From Deferribacteres bacterium (lineage in GTDB: Bacteria; Zhuqueibacterota; Zhuqueibacteria; Zhuqueibacterales; Geothermadaptataceae), in assembly GCA_020633655.1 (NCBI GenBank), contig JACKDF010000001.1, positions 310,001-374,000 on the forward strand: DNA of 64,000 bases, given 5' to 3'. Each line of letters starts with the position of its first letter. Position 1 is the stretch's first letter. This document shows positions 35,039-44,053 of the stretch, one piece after another. The notes below the pieces were generated by a model. It was not told where the DNA came from and did not search any database. It saw only the letters and a program-made list of their open reading frames with translations. Position numbers and translations under genes: made by a program.

Positions 35039-36070
35039 ATGAAAATTGCTCTGGATGCAATGGGTGGTGATAACGCTCCCGATGCACTGGTTGAAGGTGG
35101 TTTAATTGCGAGCAATCAATGTAAAGGTGAAGTTGAAGTTGTTTTCGTAGGTGATTTGGAACGTATAGAAGAAGTCATCAAGCGGAACCAGCAACTTGCA
35201 GATAAAGCGCGTTATTCAATTGTCCATGCTTCGCAGGTTGTCGAAATGGATGAAAGTCCGGCTATTGCAATTAAAAAGAAACCGGATGCGTCAATTTTTG
35301 TTGCACAGAAACTGCAAAAAGAAGGCAAAGTCGATGCTGTAGTCAGCGCAGGCAGTACCGGAGCTGCGATGGCGTCGGCATTGTTGACTCTTGGTCGCTT
35401 AAAAGGCGTTCATCGCCCGGCTATTGGCACGTTCGTTCCGCATGAGGATGATTTTACTTTCCTCATCGATGTCGGTGCGAACGTTGACAGCAAGCCACGC
35501 AATCTGGTTGAATTTGCAATCATGGGTTCAATTTTCACATCGAAAATCATGGGAAAACCACGCCCTAAAGTCGCGCTTCTGAGTATTGGTGAAGAAAAGA
35601 AAAAAGGCAATGAATTAACTTTGCAGGTTCATGCAGAGCTTTCGCAATCCAAATTGAATTTCATTGGGAATGTTGAGGGAAATGACATTCTCAACAGCGA
35701 AGCGAACGTCATCGTTTGTGACGGTTTCGTTGGAAATATTTTATTAAAATTTGCAGAGAATTTATACGAAGTCCTGCGTGAACAAATCAAACGCAACGTG
35801 CGCGGAAGCAAAATTGCAATGATGGGCGCATTCCTTATGACTCGCGTCTTTAAAATTATCAAAAAAACATGGGACTATGAAGAATACGGCGGCGTCCCCC
35901 TCCTGGGTATCAATGGTGTTGTTATAATTTCTCATGGTCGTTCTACAGCTAAAGCCATTTCAAATGCGATTTTGGAAGCACGGGAAATGGTGGATAAGAA
36001 AATCAATGAAATTATACAACAGGAATTAGAAAACCAACGAGGAATGGAAATTGTCTCTGAAAACGCCTAA
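35039..36070 (+). CDS. plsX: phosphate acyltransferase
   Basis: A 343-residue enzyme that converts acyl-ACP to acyl-phosphate for phospholipid synthesis. Typical parts: MKIALDAMGGDNAP, VSAGSTGAAMASALLTLGRLKGVHRPAI, and NVEGNDILNSEANVIVCDGFVGN. Its end overlaps fabH by 20 bases, so the two are translationally coupled. Confidence 0.97.
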   Translation: MKIALDAMGGDNAPDALVEGGLIASNQCKGEVEVVFVGDLERIEEVIKRNQQLADKARYSIVHASQVVEMDESPAIAIKKKPDASIFVAQKLQKEGKVDAVVSAGSTGAAMASALLTLGRLKGVHRPAIGTFVPHEDDFTFLIDVGANVDSKPRNLVEFAIMGSIFTSKIMGKPRPKVALLSIGEEKKKGNELTLQVHAELSQSKLNFIGNVEGNDILNSEANVIVCDGFVGNILLKFAENLYEVLREQIKRNVRGSKIAMMGAFLMTRVFKIIKKTWDYEEYGGVPLLGINGVVIISHGRSTAKAISNAILEAREMVDKKINEIIQQELENQRGMEIVSENA

Positions 36071-37046
36071 AACTATATTACTCGGAACCGGATACCACGT
36101 ACCAGAGAAGGTACTCACAAATTTCGATCTTGAAAAAATGGTTGATACCAGCGATGAATGGATTCGTACCAGAACCGGTATCAAAGAACGACGTATAGCC
36201 TCACCTGAACTGACAACATCCCAACTTTGTACTTTCGCCGCTCAAAAAGCTCTCAAAGATGCCGGACTACAACCTGAAGACATCGATGTTATCCTTCTTG
36301 GCACAATTACGGGTGATGCTCTTTTCCCTTCAACAGCATGCTATGTTCAAGAAAAACTTGGTGCTGTAAATGCAGCTGCAATGGATGTACAAGCTGCCTG
36401 TGCTGGTTTTGTTTACATCAGCACCCTGGCGGATGCTTTAATAAGTAGCGGAAAGGCAAAACATGTTCTCGCGATCGGTGGCGAACTTCTGAGCCGAATC
36501 GTTGACTGGACCGACCGAAATACCTGCGTCCTCTTCGGTGATGGCGCAGGTGCTGCGGTTTGGAGCCGCGCTCCAGGTGACAGCACGAGAGGCGTAATTG
36601 ACACCTATTTGAAAAGTGATGGAAGACTCACAGAATTATTGTGCTCGTATGGCGGTGGTACTAATACACCGCTCGCACAAATTGTTGCCGAGAACAGACA
36701 GTTTATCACAATGAAAGGCCAGGAAGTCTTTAAAGCGGCTGTAAACTCGATGAGCGAAGCGGTAGAACTGGTGTTAGCACGAAACAACCTCACTGGTGAT
36801 GATATAGATGTACTTATCCCTCACCAGGCCAATATACGCATCATGAATGCGGTTGTGAAAAAAACAAAGATCGCTGAGGAAAAAGTATATGTCAACGTTG
36901 ACCGGTTTGGGAATACCTCAGCTGCGTCAATTCCAATTGCACTTGCGGAAGCCCGGGAAACAGGTTTTATCAAACCGGGACAATTGGTTTTGCATGTTTC
37001 CTTCGGCGGCGGATTCACCTGGGGTGCATTGCTGCTTCGTGAATAA
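36051..37046 (+). CDS. fabH: beta-ketoacyl-ACP synthase III
   Basis: A 331-residue enzyme that condenses acetyl-CoA with malonyl-ACP to begin fatty acid synthesis. The catalytic triad is C117 (VQAACAGF), H258 (PHQAN) and N288 (FGNTSAAS). It starts at TTG inside plsX, with GAGGAA upstream. Confidence 0.97.
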   Translation: MSLKTPKTILLGTGYHVPEKVLTNFDLEKMVDTSDEWIRTRTGIKERRIASPELTTSQLCTFAAQKALKDAGLQPEDIDVILLGTITGDALFPSTACYVQEKLGAVNAAAMDVQAACAGFVYISTLADALISSGKAKHVLAIGGELLSRIVDWTDRNTCVLFGDGAGAAVWSRAPGDSTRGVIDTYLKSDGRLTELLCSYGGGTNTPLAQIVAENRQFITMKGQEVFKAAVNSMSEAVELVLARNNLTGDDIDVLIPHQANIRIMNAVVKKTKIAEEKVYVNVDRFGNTSAASIPIALAEARETGFIKPGQLVLHVSFGGGFTWGALLLRE

Positions 37047-37109
37047 ATTTTCCAAACACGATATGGCTGACGACGAAATCTTAAATAAAGAAATTAAGGA
37101 ATATATCAG

Positions 37110-38027
37110 TTGATAGCATTTTTATACCCCGGCCAGGCATCGCAGTATGTCGGTATGATGAAAGATTTAACGGCAGCATTTCCGCTAGCCACAGAAATGC
37201 TGGAACAAGCAAACGCAATTTTTGATTTTGATCTGCGTGACGTTTGCTTTAACGGCCCGGAGGAGAACCTTAAGCAAACGTACATCACCCAACCTGCTAT
37301 TTTCGTGCATAGTTGCATCGCAACTGCTTTACTGGCAGTAAAGGGGATTCGGCCGAATTGCGTTGCAGGGCATAGTTTAGGTGAATATTCTGCACTCGTT
37401 GCCGCTGGTGCATTGGATTTTACCGACGCCCTTGAACTGGTCAAAATACGCGGTGAAGCCATGCAAAAAGCTGGCGAAATTCAACCGGGTACGATGGCAG
37501 CTCTTATTGGAATGGAAGATGAAGATGCTGTTAAGTTAACCAATGCGGCATCTGCTGCTGGTGTTGTCATTCCGGCCAATTACAATTCCCCCGGGCAAAT
37601 CGTAATCTCGGGGAGTATCGAAGGTGTAAACAAAGCTGTAGAATTAGCTTCAGAATTTGGCGCAAAAAGAGCTGTCCCTTTGGTTGTTGGAGGCGCCTTC
37701 CACTCTCCTTTAATGGAAAGTGCCGGTGCTCCATTAAAAGAGGCTATTCTCAATACAAAATTCCGCAATGCAACAGTTCCTGTCTATTCAAATGTGCGAG
37801 CTGAACCGGTAACCAATGCGGAAGAGATAAAGGAACTGTTAGAATTGCAGCTCACGAGTCCGGTACTTTGGGCACAATCGATGAATAATATGGTTCGTGA
37901 TGGTGCTGAAGATTTTTATGAAGTAGGGCCACAGCGTGTACTGGCTGGTCTCTTACGCCGAATTGATCGCACAAAACGCGTTAAAGGCGTGGATACTGTG
38001 GAAGATTTTGACAATTTAAACGGCTAA
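37110..38027 (+). CDS. fabD: malonyl CoA-ACP transacylase
   Basis: A 305-residue enzyme that loads malonyl onto ACP. The nucleophile is S89 in GHSLGEYSA and the histidine is H198 in GGAFHSPLM. The opening FLYPGQASQ has Ala where GQGSQ is usual. It starts at TTG, which overlaps the stop of a possible 16-codon frame beginning at the ATG at 37063 (MADDEILNKEIKEYIS); that frame may be a leader or chance. Confidence 0.96.
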   Translation: MIAFLYPGQASQYVGMMKDLTAAFPLATEMLEQANAIFDFDLRDVCFNGPEENLKQTYITQPAIFVHSCIATALLAVKGIRPNCVAGHSLGEYSALVAAGALDFTDALELVKIRGEAMQKAGEIQPGTMAALIGMEDEDAVKLTNAASAAGVVIPANYNSPGQIVISGSIEGVNKAVELASEFGAKRAVPLVVGGAFHSPLMESAGAPLKEAILNTKFRNATVPVYSNVRAEPVTNAEEIKELLELQLTSPVLWAQSMNNMVRDGAEDFYEVGPQRVLAGLLRRIDRTKRVKGVDTVEDFDNLNG

Positions 38028-38076
38028 TTTGCTCATTCAAGCGAAAAATTGTTTGGAAAGCATCAAAGGAAAATAA

Positions 38077-38820
38077 ATGAAATCTTTACAAGATAAAGTA
38101 GCAATTGTCACTGGTGCTTCGCGAGGAATTGGTAAAGCCATTGCAATGCGTTTGGCCTTGGAGGGAGCAAAAGTTATTTTAACTGCTACAAGCCAAACCG
38201 GTGCGGATAAAACAGCTGAAGAGATTAAAGAAAACGGTGGCGACGCCATAGCACGGGTTTTAAATTTGAATGAGGCCGAGGCGATATCCGAATTTATTTC
38301 TTCCGTACATAAGGAATTTGGCCGTATAGATATTCTTGTTAATAACGCAGGAATCACACGCGATAACCTGCTCCTCCGTATGTCAACGGAGCAATGGCAG
38401 GAAGTGATTGATGTGAATTTATCCGGCGTCTACCATGCTATCCGTGCTGCAGCAAAGCCGATGATGCGCCAACGAAGTGGTAAAATCATCAATATCACTT
38501 CCATTGTTGGGCAAATTGGCAATGCCGGCCAGGTGAATTACAGTGCAGCAAAAGCCGGCATCATCGGTATGAGTAAATCTGTGGCAAAAGAACTCGCTCC
38601 ACGCAATGTGCAAGTAAATTGCGTTGCCCCGGGATTTATAGAAACCGACATGACAAAAGATTTACCTGAAGACGTGAAAACTGATCTTTTTGCTGCTATT
38701 CCGGCAGGCCGAATGGGCGTGGCGGAAGATGTAGCTTACGCTGTCGCATTTCTGGCGAGGGACGAAAGTGGTTATATCACTGGCCAGGTTATCAATGTCG
38801 ATGGCGGTATGGTAATGTAA
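38077..38820 (+). CDS. fabG: 3-oxoacyl-ACP reductase
   Basis: A 247-residue short-chain dehydrogenase that reduces 3-ketoacyl-ACP with NADPH. It has TGASRGIG (12-19), NNAG (89-92) and the tetrad N114, S142, Y155, K159. The AAGGA before ATG supports the start. It lies in the fab operon between fabD and acpP. Confidence 0.97.
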   Translation: MKSLQDKVAIVTGASRGIGKAIAMRLALEGAKVILTATSQTGADKTAEEIKENGGDAIARVLNLNEAEAISEFISSVHKEFGRIDILVNNAGITRDNLLLRMSTEQWQEVIDVNLSGVYHAIRAAAKPMMRQRSGKIINITSIVGQIGNAGQVNYSAAKAGIIGMSKSVAKELAPRNVQVNCVAPGFIETDMTKDLPEDVKTDLFAAIPAGRMGVAEDVAYAVAFLARDESGYITGQVINVDGGMVM

Positions 38821-38872
38821 AAAAAACAAACAAACATAACGTAAACATCCTTTTTGAGGAGGTATTTTTCCA

Positions 38873-39106
38873 ATGTCAACTGAAGATAAAGTAAAACAAA
38901 TTATCGTTGAGCAGTTAGGTGTAGATATTAGTGAAGTCGTTCCTGAAGCTTCTTTTATTGATGATCTTGGCGCTGATTCTCTCGATACAGTCGAGCTTGT
39001 AATGGCTTTCGAAGAAGAATTCGACACAGAAATTCCTGATGAAGACGCAGAAAAACTGACCACAGTCGGTAGCGCAATCGAATATTTACACGCCAAATTA
39101 GGATAA
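38873..39106 (+). CDS. acpP: acyl carrier protein
   Basis: A 77-residue acidic carrier protein. The phosphopantetheine site is S36 in GADSLDTVELV. A very strong GAGGAGG site precedes the ATG, as expected of an abundant protein. An intrinsic terminator follows it at once. Confidence 0.98.
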   Translation: MSTEDKVKQIIVEQLGVDISEVVPEASFIDDLGADSLDTVELVMAFEEEFDTEIPDEDAEKLTTVGSAIEYLHAKLG

Positions 39107-39117
39107 TTCCTGAAATC

Positions 39118-39158
39118 GGGGTGTTTCAATACCGAATAATTGAGACACCTTTTTTTTG
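39118..39158 (+). terminator. intrinsic terminator after acpP
   Basis: GGTGTTTCAAT (39120-39130) pairs with ATTGAGACACC (39139-39149), one wobble, followed by nine T. It lies between acpP and fabF in an otherwise continuous operon, so it probably lowers fabF-rnc expression relative to acpP. Confidence 0.85.
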
Positions 39159-39187
39159 CAACTTAAAGAGCTGAGAATTTGATACAT

Positions 39188-40435
39188 ATGCAAATGAAAA
39201 GAGCCGTTATTACTGGAATGGGCGCAATGACTCCCCTTGCCCTGACAATAGAAGAAACCTGGCAAAAACTTGTGGCCGGTGAATCAGGAATTGATGAAAT
39301 CACCCTCTTTGATACCACAGACCACAAGACAAAGATTGCCGGCGAAGTGAAAGGATTTAATCCTGAAGACTATATGGACAGCAAGGAAGCACGGCACATG
39401 GATCGCTTCTGTCAATTGGCTGTTGCTGCGGCAGGTGAGGCTGTAAAAGATGCCGAACTGATGAGCATGCCTCAGCTTGACATCGAACGTGTTGCTGTGA
39501 TTGTCGGATCCGGAATTGGCGGCATGCTTACATTTACTGAAGAATCCAGAAAACTCTTTGAGCGCGGCCCCAGACGCATCAGTCCATTTTTCATCCCGAT
39601 GATGATATCCGACATTGCCGCAGGGCAAATTTCCATGCGTTACGGTTTTCGTGGACCCAATTATGCCACCACTTCTGCTTGCGCATCCAGTGCAAATGCT
39701 TTAGCTGATGCCTGGCGAATCATTCAACGCGGGGAATCCGACGTTGTTATTGCCGGCGGCGCAGAAGCCACGATTAACGAATTAGGCGTTGGCGGCTTTA
39801 ACGCATTGAAGGCGCTTTCAACACGCAATGAGGAGCCTCAAAAAGCAAGTCGTCCCTTCGATCAGGAGCGTGATGGATTTGTTATGGGTGAAGGGAGTGG
39901 CATGCTCATCATCGAAAGCCTTGAGCACGCTCTTCAGCGTAACGCAAAGATATACGGTGAATTAGCCGGTGCCGGACTCTCGGCTGATGCTTATCATGTG
40001 ACAATGCCTGCACCTGAGGGATATGGTGCACAATTGGCGATGAAACGCTGTCTTGTAAATGCGAATATTCAGCCAGAAGAGGTGCAATACATTAACGCCC
40101 ACGGAACCTCGACACCTGCAAACGACAAGAATGAAACGATCGCAATTCGCAAAGTTTTTGGTGCACATGCCGATGCATTGAGTGTTAATTCAACAAAATC
40201 CATGTTGGGTCATTTACTCGGTGCCAGTGGTGTTATTGAAGCTGCTGTTATTTTACTTTCCATGCGTGACGGAATCTTGCATCCAACAGTTAATCAGGAA
40301 ATCCCTGATCCTGAGTGTGATCTCGACTATATTCCAAACAAAGCACAAAAAAGGGAGATAAATATTTCTTTATCTAATTCCTTTGGCTTTGGTGGACATA
40401 ATGCCTGCCTGTGTCTGCGGCGATTCGAATCCTAA
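39188..40435 (+). CDS. fabF: beta-ketoacyl-ACP synthase II
   Basis: About 415 residues. It elongates acyl-ACP. The cysteine is in TTSACASSANA, with histidines in NAHGTSTPAND and SMLGHLLGASG. The start could be TTG at 39179 or ATG at 39188 or 39194; homologues begin with MKRAV or near it, so 39188 or 39194 is likely. It is downstream of the acpP terminator. Confidence 0.95.
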   Translation: MQMKRAVITGMGAMTPLALTIEETWQKLVAGESGIDEITLFDTTDHKTKIAGEVKGFNPEDYMDSKEARHMDRFCQLAVAAAGEAVKDAELMSMPQLDIERVAVIVGSGIGGMLTFTEESRKLFERGPRRISPFFIPMMISDIAAGQISMRYGFRGPNYATTSACASSANALADAWRIIQRGESDVVIAGGAEATINELGVGGFNALKALSTRNEEPQKASRPFDQERDGFVMGEGSGMLIIESLEHALQRNAKIYGELAGAGLSADAYHVTMPAPEGYGAQLAMKRCLVNANIQPEEVQYINAHGTSTPANDKNETIAIRKVFGAHADALSVNSTKSMLGHLLGASGVIEAAVILLSMRDGILHPTVNQEIPDPECDLDYIPNKAQKREINISLSNSFGFGGHNACLCLRRFES

Positions 40436-40589
40436 GCAGAAATGTTGGTGGGGGAACATAATTGTTGGTAGACAAATTTTAAAGCATAATAATTCATTCC
40501 GGTGTACAATAAATGCGGCTAAATAAACCGCCGCGCTACTCCGACCACGATGTTTCCGGAAATTTTTCATCAGAATCCACAGTGCTGAT

Positions 40590-41339
40590 ATGTTCGACTG
40601 GCTTACCAATTTATTCAAAAATACCTCAAAACGAAAAGAGGCTATTTTCGAAGTCGACCACTCTTCCCTCGAAAAGTTGTTCAACTATTCTTTTCTAAAC
40701 AAACGATTAATAGAACAAGCTCTGAAACATCGATCTATATTACCGACTCTCCAGGAATCACGTGTCGAATCCAACGAACGGCTTGAATTGCTGGGAGACT
40801 CGGTTCTCGGTCTCATCGTAACCGATTTTCTCTATTCCAAATTTCCAGAAAAAGAAGAGGGCGAACTCACGGAAATGAAATCCGTTCTTGTTAGCCGAAA
40901 AATTCTGGCAAAAGTCGCGAATAGTTTAAAACTGGGAGACTACCTCATGCTCAGCGATGCCGAGGTCCGGAGTGGAGGCAAAACCCGCATTTCCATAGTA
41001 GCCGATGCGATGGAAGCCGTCATCGGGGCAATGTACCTGGATGGTGGACTCACAATAGCACAACAATTCGTTATGGATAACATCCTGCGGGATTTTGAAA
41101 ATATGATCAGCGAAGAGCAACACAAAAATTTCAAGAGTATACTGCTGGAATATGCACAGGGAAACAACCTGGGTTCTCCCACTTATGTCGTTCGAGATGA
41201 GGATGGCCCTGATCATAAAAAAATCTTTACGGTCGAAGTGATTATTCAGCACAAAATTGCTGGTGTTGGAAAAGGGAAAAGTAAAAAACATGCGGAACAA
41301 AACGCCGCAAAAGATGCAATTGAAAAAATGCTCATCTAA
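40590..41339 (+). CDS. rnc: ribonuclease III
   Basis: A 249-residue double-strand-specific RNase for rRNA and mRNA processing. The catalytic motif is SNERLELLGDSVLGLIV; a metal-site glutamate falls in DAMEAVIGAMYLDGG. The C-terminal dsRBD ends GKGKSKKHAEQNAAKDAIEKM. It follows fabF by 154 bases and abuts the next gene directly. Confidence 0.96.
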   Translation: MFDWLTNLFKNTSKRKEAIFEVDHSSLEKLFNYSFLNKRLIEQALKHRSILPTLQESRVESNERLELLGDSVLGLIVTDFLYSKFPEKEEGELTEMKSVLVSRKILAKVANSLKLGDYLMLSDAEVRSGGKTRISIVADAMEAVIGAMYLDGGLTIAQQFVMDNILRDFENMISEEQHKNFKSILLEYAQGNNLGSPTYVVRDEDGPDHKKIFTVEVIIQHKIAGVGKGKSKKHAEQNAAKDAIEKMLI

Positions 41340-41987
41340 ATGCAATTATTCAAATTAGAACAAGAAATAAAAATTCTCGCCCAGTTTGACGGTGAACTGC
41401 ACGAATTCGTTACTAAAATACGCAGTGTACACGAAGACGAAATTACTGTTTACGGCACTTACAAAGGTCGATCAACTCCATTTAAACAAGGCACAGATGT
41501 AGAAATTCTCTTCACCCAACCAGATGCATTCTATTCCCTGCAAAGCACCATCATCAGTGAAACAACATTCCCCGATCATTTACTGGTCTTTAAAGGAATG
41601 CGGGAGAAAATTAATCGCCTGCAACGACGCCGTTTTTTCAGGGTAGCAACGCGCTTGCGTATTGCTTTCGCTTTTCTCGGCATTGAAGAAGGAAAAAGGC
41701 AAAAAATTATCCATTCGACATTTACGAAGAATATCAGCGGTGGCGGACTTTATTTTTATTTTGAAAATCCACTGCAAGTCGGAGAAATCCTGCCACTGGA
41801 AGTGTTTCTCCCGGATGAAGAAAAACCAATCGAAGCAAAGGGACGCATCGTACGAAGGGACACGATTAAAAAACCGGATATAATGCTCAACGCCTACGGA
41901 ATTAATTTCGAAAAAATACAGGAAAGCGACCGTACAACGCTTATTACTTTTCTGAACCGGATACAGGGCCGGGTTAAACAGATTTGA
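41340..41987 (+). CDS. YcgR-like PilZ domain protein
   Basis: A 215-residue protein with the two-part YcgR layout: an N-terminal PilZN-type barrel (about 10-100, IRSVHEDEITVYGTYKGRSTPFKQGTDVEI) and a C-terminal PilZ domain starting at RRRFFRVATRLR (RxxxR) with TKNISGGGLYF (DxSxxG-like; NISGGG). YcgR proteins slow the flagellar motor when c-di-GMP is bound. The start codon lies directly after the rnc stop. Confidence 0.82.
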   Translation: MQLFKLEQEIKILAQFDGELHEFVTKIRSVHEDEITVYGTYKGRSTPFKQGTDVEILFTQPDAFYSLQSTIISETTFPDHLLVFKGMREKINRLQRRRFFRVATRLRIAFAFLGIEEGKRQKIIHSTFTKNISGGGLYFYFENPLQVGEILPLEVFLPDEEKPIEAKGRIVRRDTIKKPDIMLNAYGINFEKIQESDRTTLITFLNRIQGRVKQI

Positions 41988-41990
41988 AAA

Positions 41991-42596
41991 ATGTCCTCTC
42001 CCGAATTTTATACAGTCAACCGTAACACATCCATTGAACACCGCGTTAAAGACAGCTTATTTATCGCTCATCTCAGTCCGGCCCCATCCCGTGACGATGC
42101 CGAAAAGTACATCGCAGAAATTCGGGAAAAGTATGCCGATGCGACACACAATTGCTTTGCTTACCGCATCGGGACGGATGACCAGAGTATTTACCGGTTT
42201 GATGATGATGGCGAACCTGGTGGCTCCTCGGGGCGTCCGATATTACAGGCGATGGAGGGACGGGCTCTTACCGATGCTGTTATCGTCGTAACGCGCTATT
42301 TTGGAGGCACCAAACTTGGTGTCGGCGGGTTGGTCCGGGCATACAGCGGTGCTGCATTTGTCGCAATGGACGCTGCGGAATTTCTGCCAATCCTGCGCAA
42401 AATAGAACTGCAGTTACACTATGATTTCAACGATACAGGTACAGTTCACAATGTGCTCGCCCACTATAATGCAAAAATTTTAGAAACGACATACGCGAAT
42501 TCTGTTTTTATAAAAATACAGGTTTTGGAAGACCAGAAAGCCGAAATCATGCAAGAGTTAATTGACAGAACACGGGGAAGAATACACATTCAATGA
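41991..42596 (+). CDS. yigZ: YigZ/IMPACT family protein
   Basis: A 201-residue protein with the UPF0029 N-terminal domain: HNCFAYRIG, then DDGEPGGSSGRPIL and VVTRYFGGTKLGVGGLVRAY. The family's role is unclear, with links to translation regulation in eukaryotes. Its end overlaps the next gene by four bases. Confidence 0.92.
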   Translation: MSSPEFYTVNRNTSIEHRVKDSLFIAHLSPAPSRDDAEKYIAEIREKYADATHNCFAYRIGTDDQSIYRFDDDGEPGGSSGRPILQAMEGRALTDAVIVVTRYFGGTKLGVGGLVRAYSGAAFVAMDAAEFLPILRKIELQLHYDFNDTGTVHNVLAHYNAKILETTYANSVFIKIQVLEDQKAEIMQELIDRTRGRIHIQ

Positions 42597-43813
42597 AATT
42601 TGAAATTGGCATCATTCTTTTTTCGGTTATCCTCTCTGCCTTCTATTCCGGTTCCGAGGCCGCCTACTATAGTGCAAATCGAATGAAACTGGCAATTTTC
42701 AAGAAGAAGAAACGCCGAGGAGCACAACTCGCTCTTGAATATATCAAATCCCCTTCACGCTACCTTTCGACCATACTGATCGGCAACAATATCGCCAATA
42801 TTTTATTCGGCTCTTTCGTTGCCGTTTCTCTTAACGAATTATATGGCGAGACCCTGGTCGTCTTTTTTTCAACAAGTTTTATTCTCATATTCTGTGAAAT
42901 TTTGCCTAAATCCATAAGCCGGCATCGTGCTGAAAAGGTTTCGATGCAAAACGCGTACATAATTCGGTTCTCGGAAATTCTTTTTTTTCCAATAATCCGC
43001 TTTTTGAACCTGGTTTCACGCCTGCTGAATCGTTTTTTGAACCAGGAAGCGCGCAAAAGCGGAGCAGATTTATCAAAACAGGATATCGCTTTCCTGTTTC
43101 AGGAAAGCCGCTATCGTGGGCTGATTCATAAACAGGACGAAAAATTTATTCAGCGCGTTATACAATTAAATGAGGTCAAGGCACGGCAGGTGATGGTACA
43201 TCGCACAGAAATTCAAGCTGTGCCTGTTGATATGACAATTGAAAAAATACGGCGGGTGTTCATTCGAAAACAATTCACACGTATGCCGGTTTACAATGGC
43301 ACGCTCGATCATATCGAAGGGATTATTTATTCCCTCGATATGTTGTTGGAACCGACAAATTTAAAGAAAATTATTCGCACCATTCCTTTTATTCCGGAAA
43401 CTAAACCTGTACTGGATGTTCTACAGGAGCTGCGCAAAAAAAGAGCAAGCATGGCTATCGTGATCGATGAGTATGGTGGCACGGCGGGGCTATTAACGAT
43501 GGAAGATATTTTCGAGGAGATTTTCGGAAAGATCGAGGATGAACACGACGAGCCAGCCGATTTCATCGAAAAAATTAACGACAACGAATACCGTGTTCGC
43601 GGACGGGTAGAAGTGAGTGAAATCAATGAATACCTCAATTTCCGACTGCCTCTCGGAGACTATGATACGATTGCCGGGTTAGTTATTTCACTGATGGGCA
43701 AAGTGCCCAACGTCGGGGAGCAGCTTGAGCTTGCTGAGTATCGTATTATCGTTACGAGAGCAACACGAAAATCCGTGTCCATGGTACGCATACAACACCA
43801 CCCGCTCAAATGA
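42593..43813 (+). CDS. CorC/HlyC-type CNNM-CBS membrane protein
   Basis: A 406-residue protein: N-terminal DUF21/CNNM membrane domain (about 1-150, EAAYYSANRMKLAIFKKKK, LIGNNIANILFG, FCEILPKSISR), a CBS pair (about 195-320, VMVHRTEIQAVP, RMPVYNGTLDHIEGIIYSLDML) and a CorC_HlyC end (ASMAIVIDEYGGTAGLLTMEDIFEEIFG). These proteins move Mg2+ or Co2+. It overlaps yigZ through ATGA. Confidence 0.9.
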   Translation: MKFEIGIILFSVILSAFYSGSEAAYYSANRMKLAIFKKKKRRGAQLALEYIKSPSRYLSTILIGNNIANILFGSFVAVSLNELYGETLVVFFSTSFILIFCEILPKSISRHRAEKVSMQNAYIIRFSEILFFPIIRFLNLVSRLLNRFLNQEARKSGADLSKQDIAFLFQESRYRGLIHKQDEKFIQRVIQLNEVKARQVMVHRTEIQAVPVDMTIEKIRRVFIRKQFTRMPVYNGTLDHIEGIIYSLDMLLEPTNLKKIIRTIPFIPETKPVLDVLQELRKKRASMAIVIDEYGGTAGLLTMEDIFEEIFGKIEDEHDEPADFIEKINDNEYRVRGRVEVSEINEYLNFRLPLGDYDTIAGLVISLMGKVPNVGEQLELAEYRIIVTRATRKSVSMVRIQHHPLK

Positions 43814-43943
43814 TACAATGACGTAGTACCAGTTGCGAGCTACAATTACATTTCCAAATCCCCGCATCCATTTGTATTATTCAGGCAGTTATACAATCAC
43901 CCAAGCATTTCATTTTTTTACCGATGTAATTCCTGAGCTCCTC

Positions 43944-43964
43944 GTTGTTACAATTTGTCACAAC
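43944..43964. promoter_or_regulatory. 21-bp palindrome, candidate operator
   Basis: GTTGTTACAA-T-TTGTCACAAC is a nearly perfect inverted repeat with a one-base centre (nine of ten positions pair). It lies upstream of a TATAAT (43994-43999) about 90 bases before the efflux operon, as TetR-type operators often do. No TetR gene is in the window. Confidence 0.5.
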
Positions 43965-44053
43965 TTGGAAATACCTCAGTAACAATATTTCAGTATAATT
44001 GATCCATGTGAATTCAGTTAATACCATTAAATACAGATCTACCGGAGTAGCCA

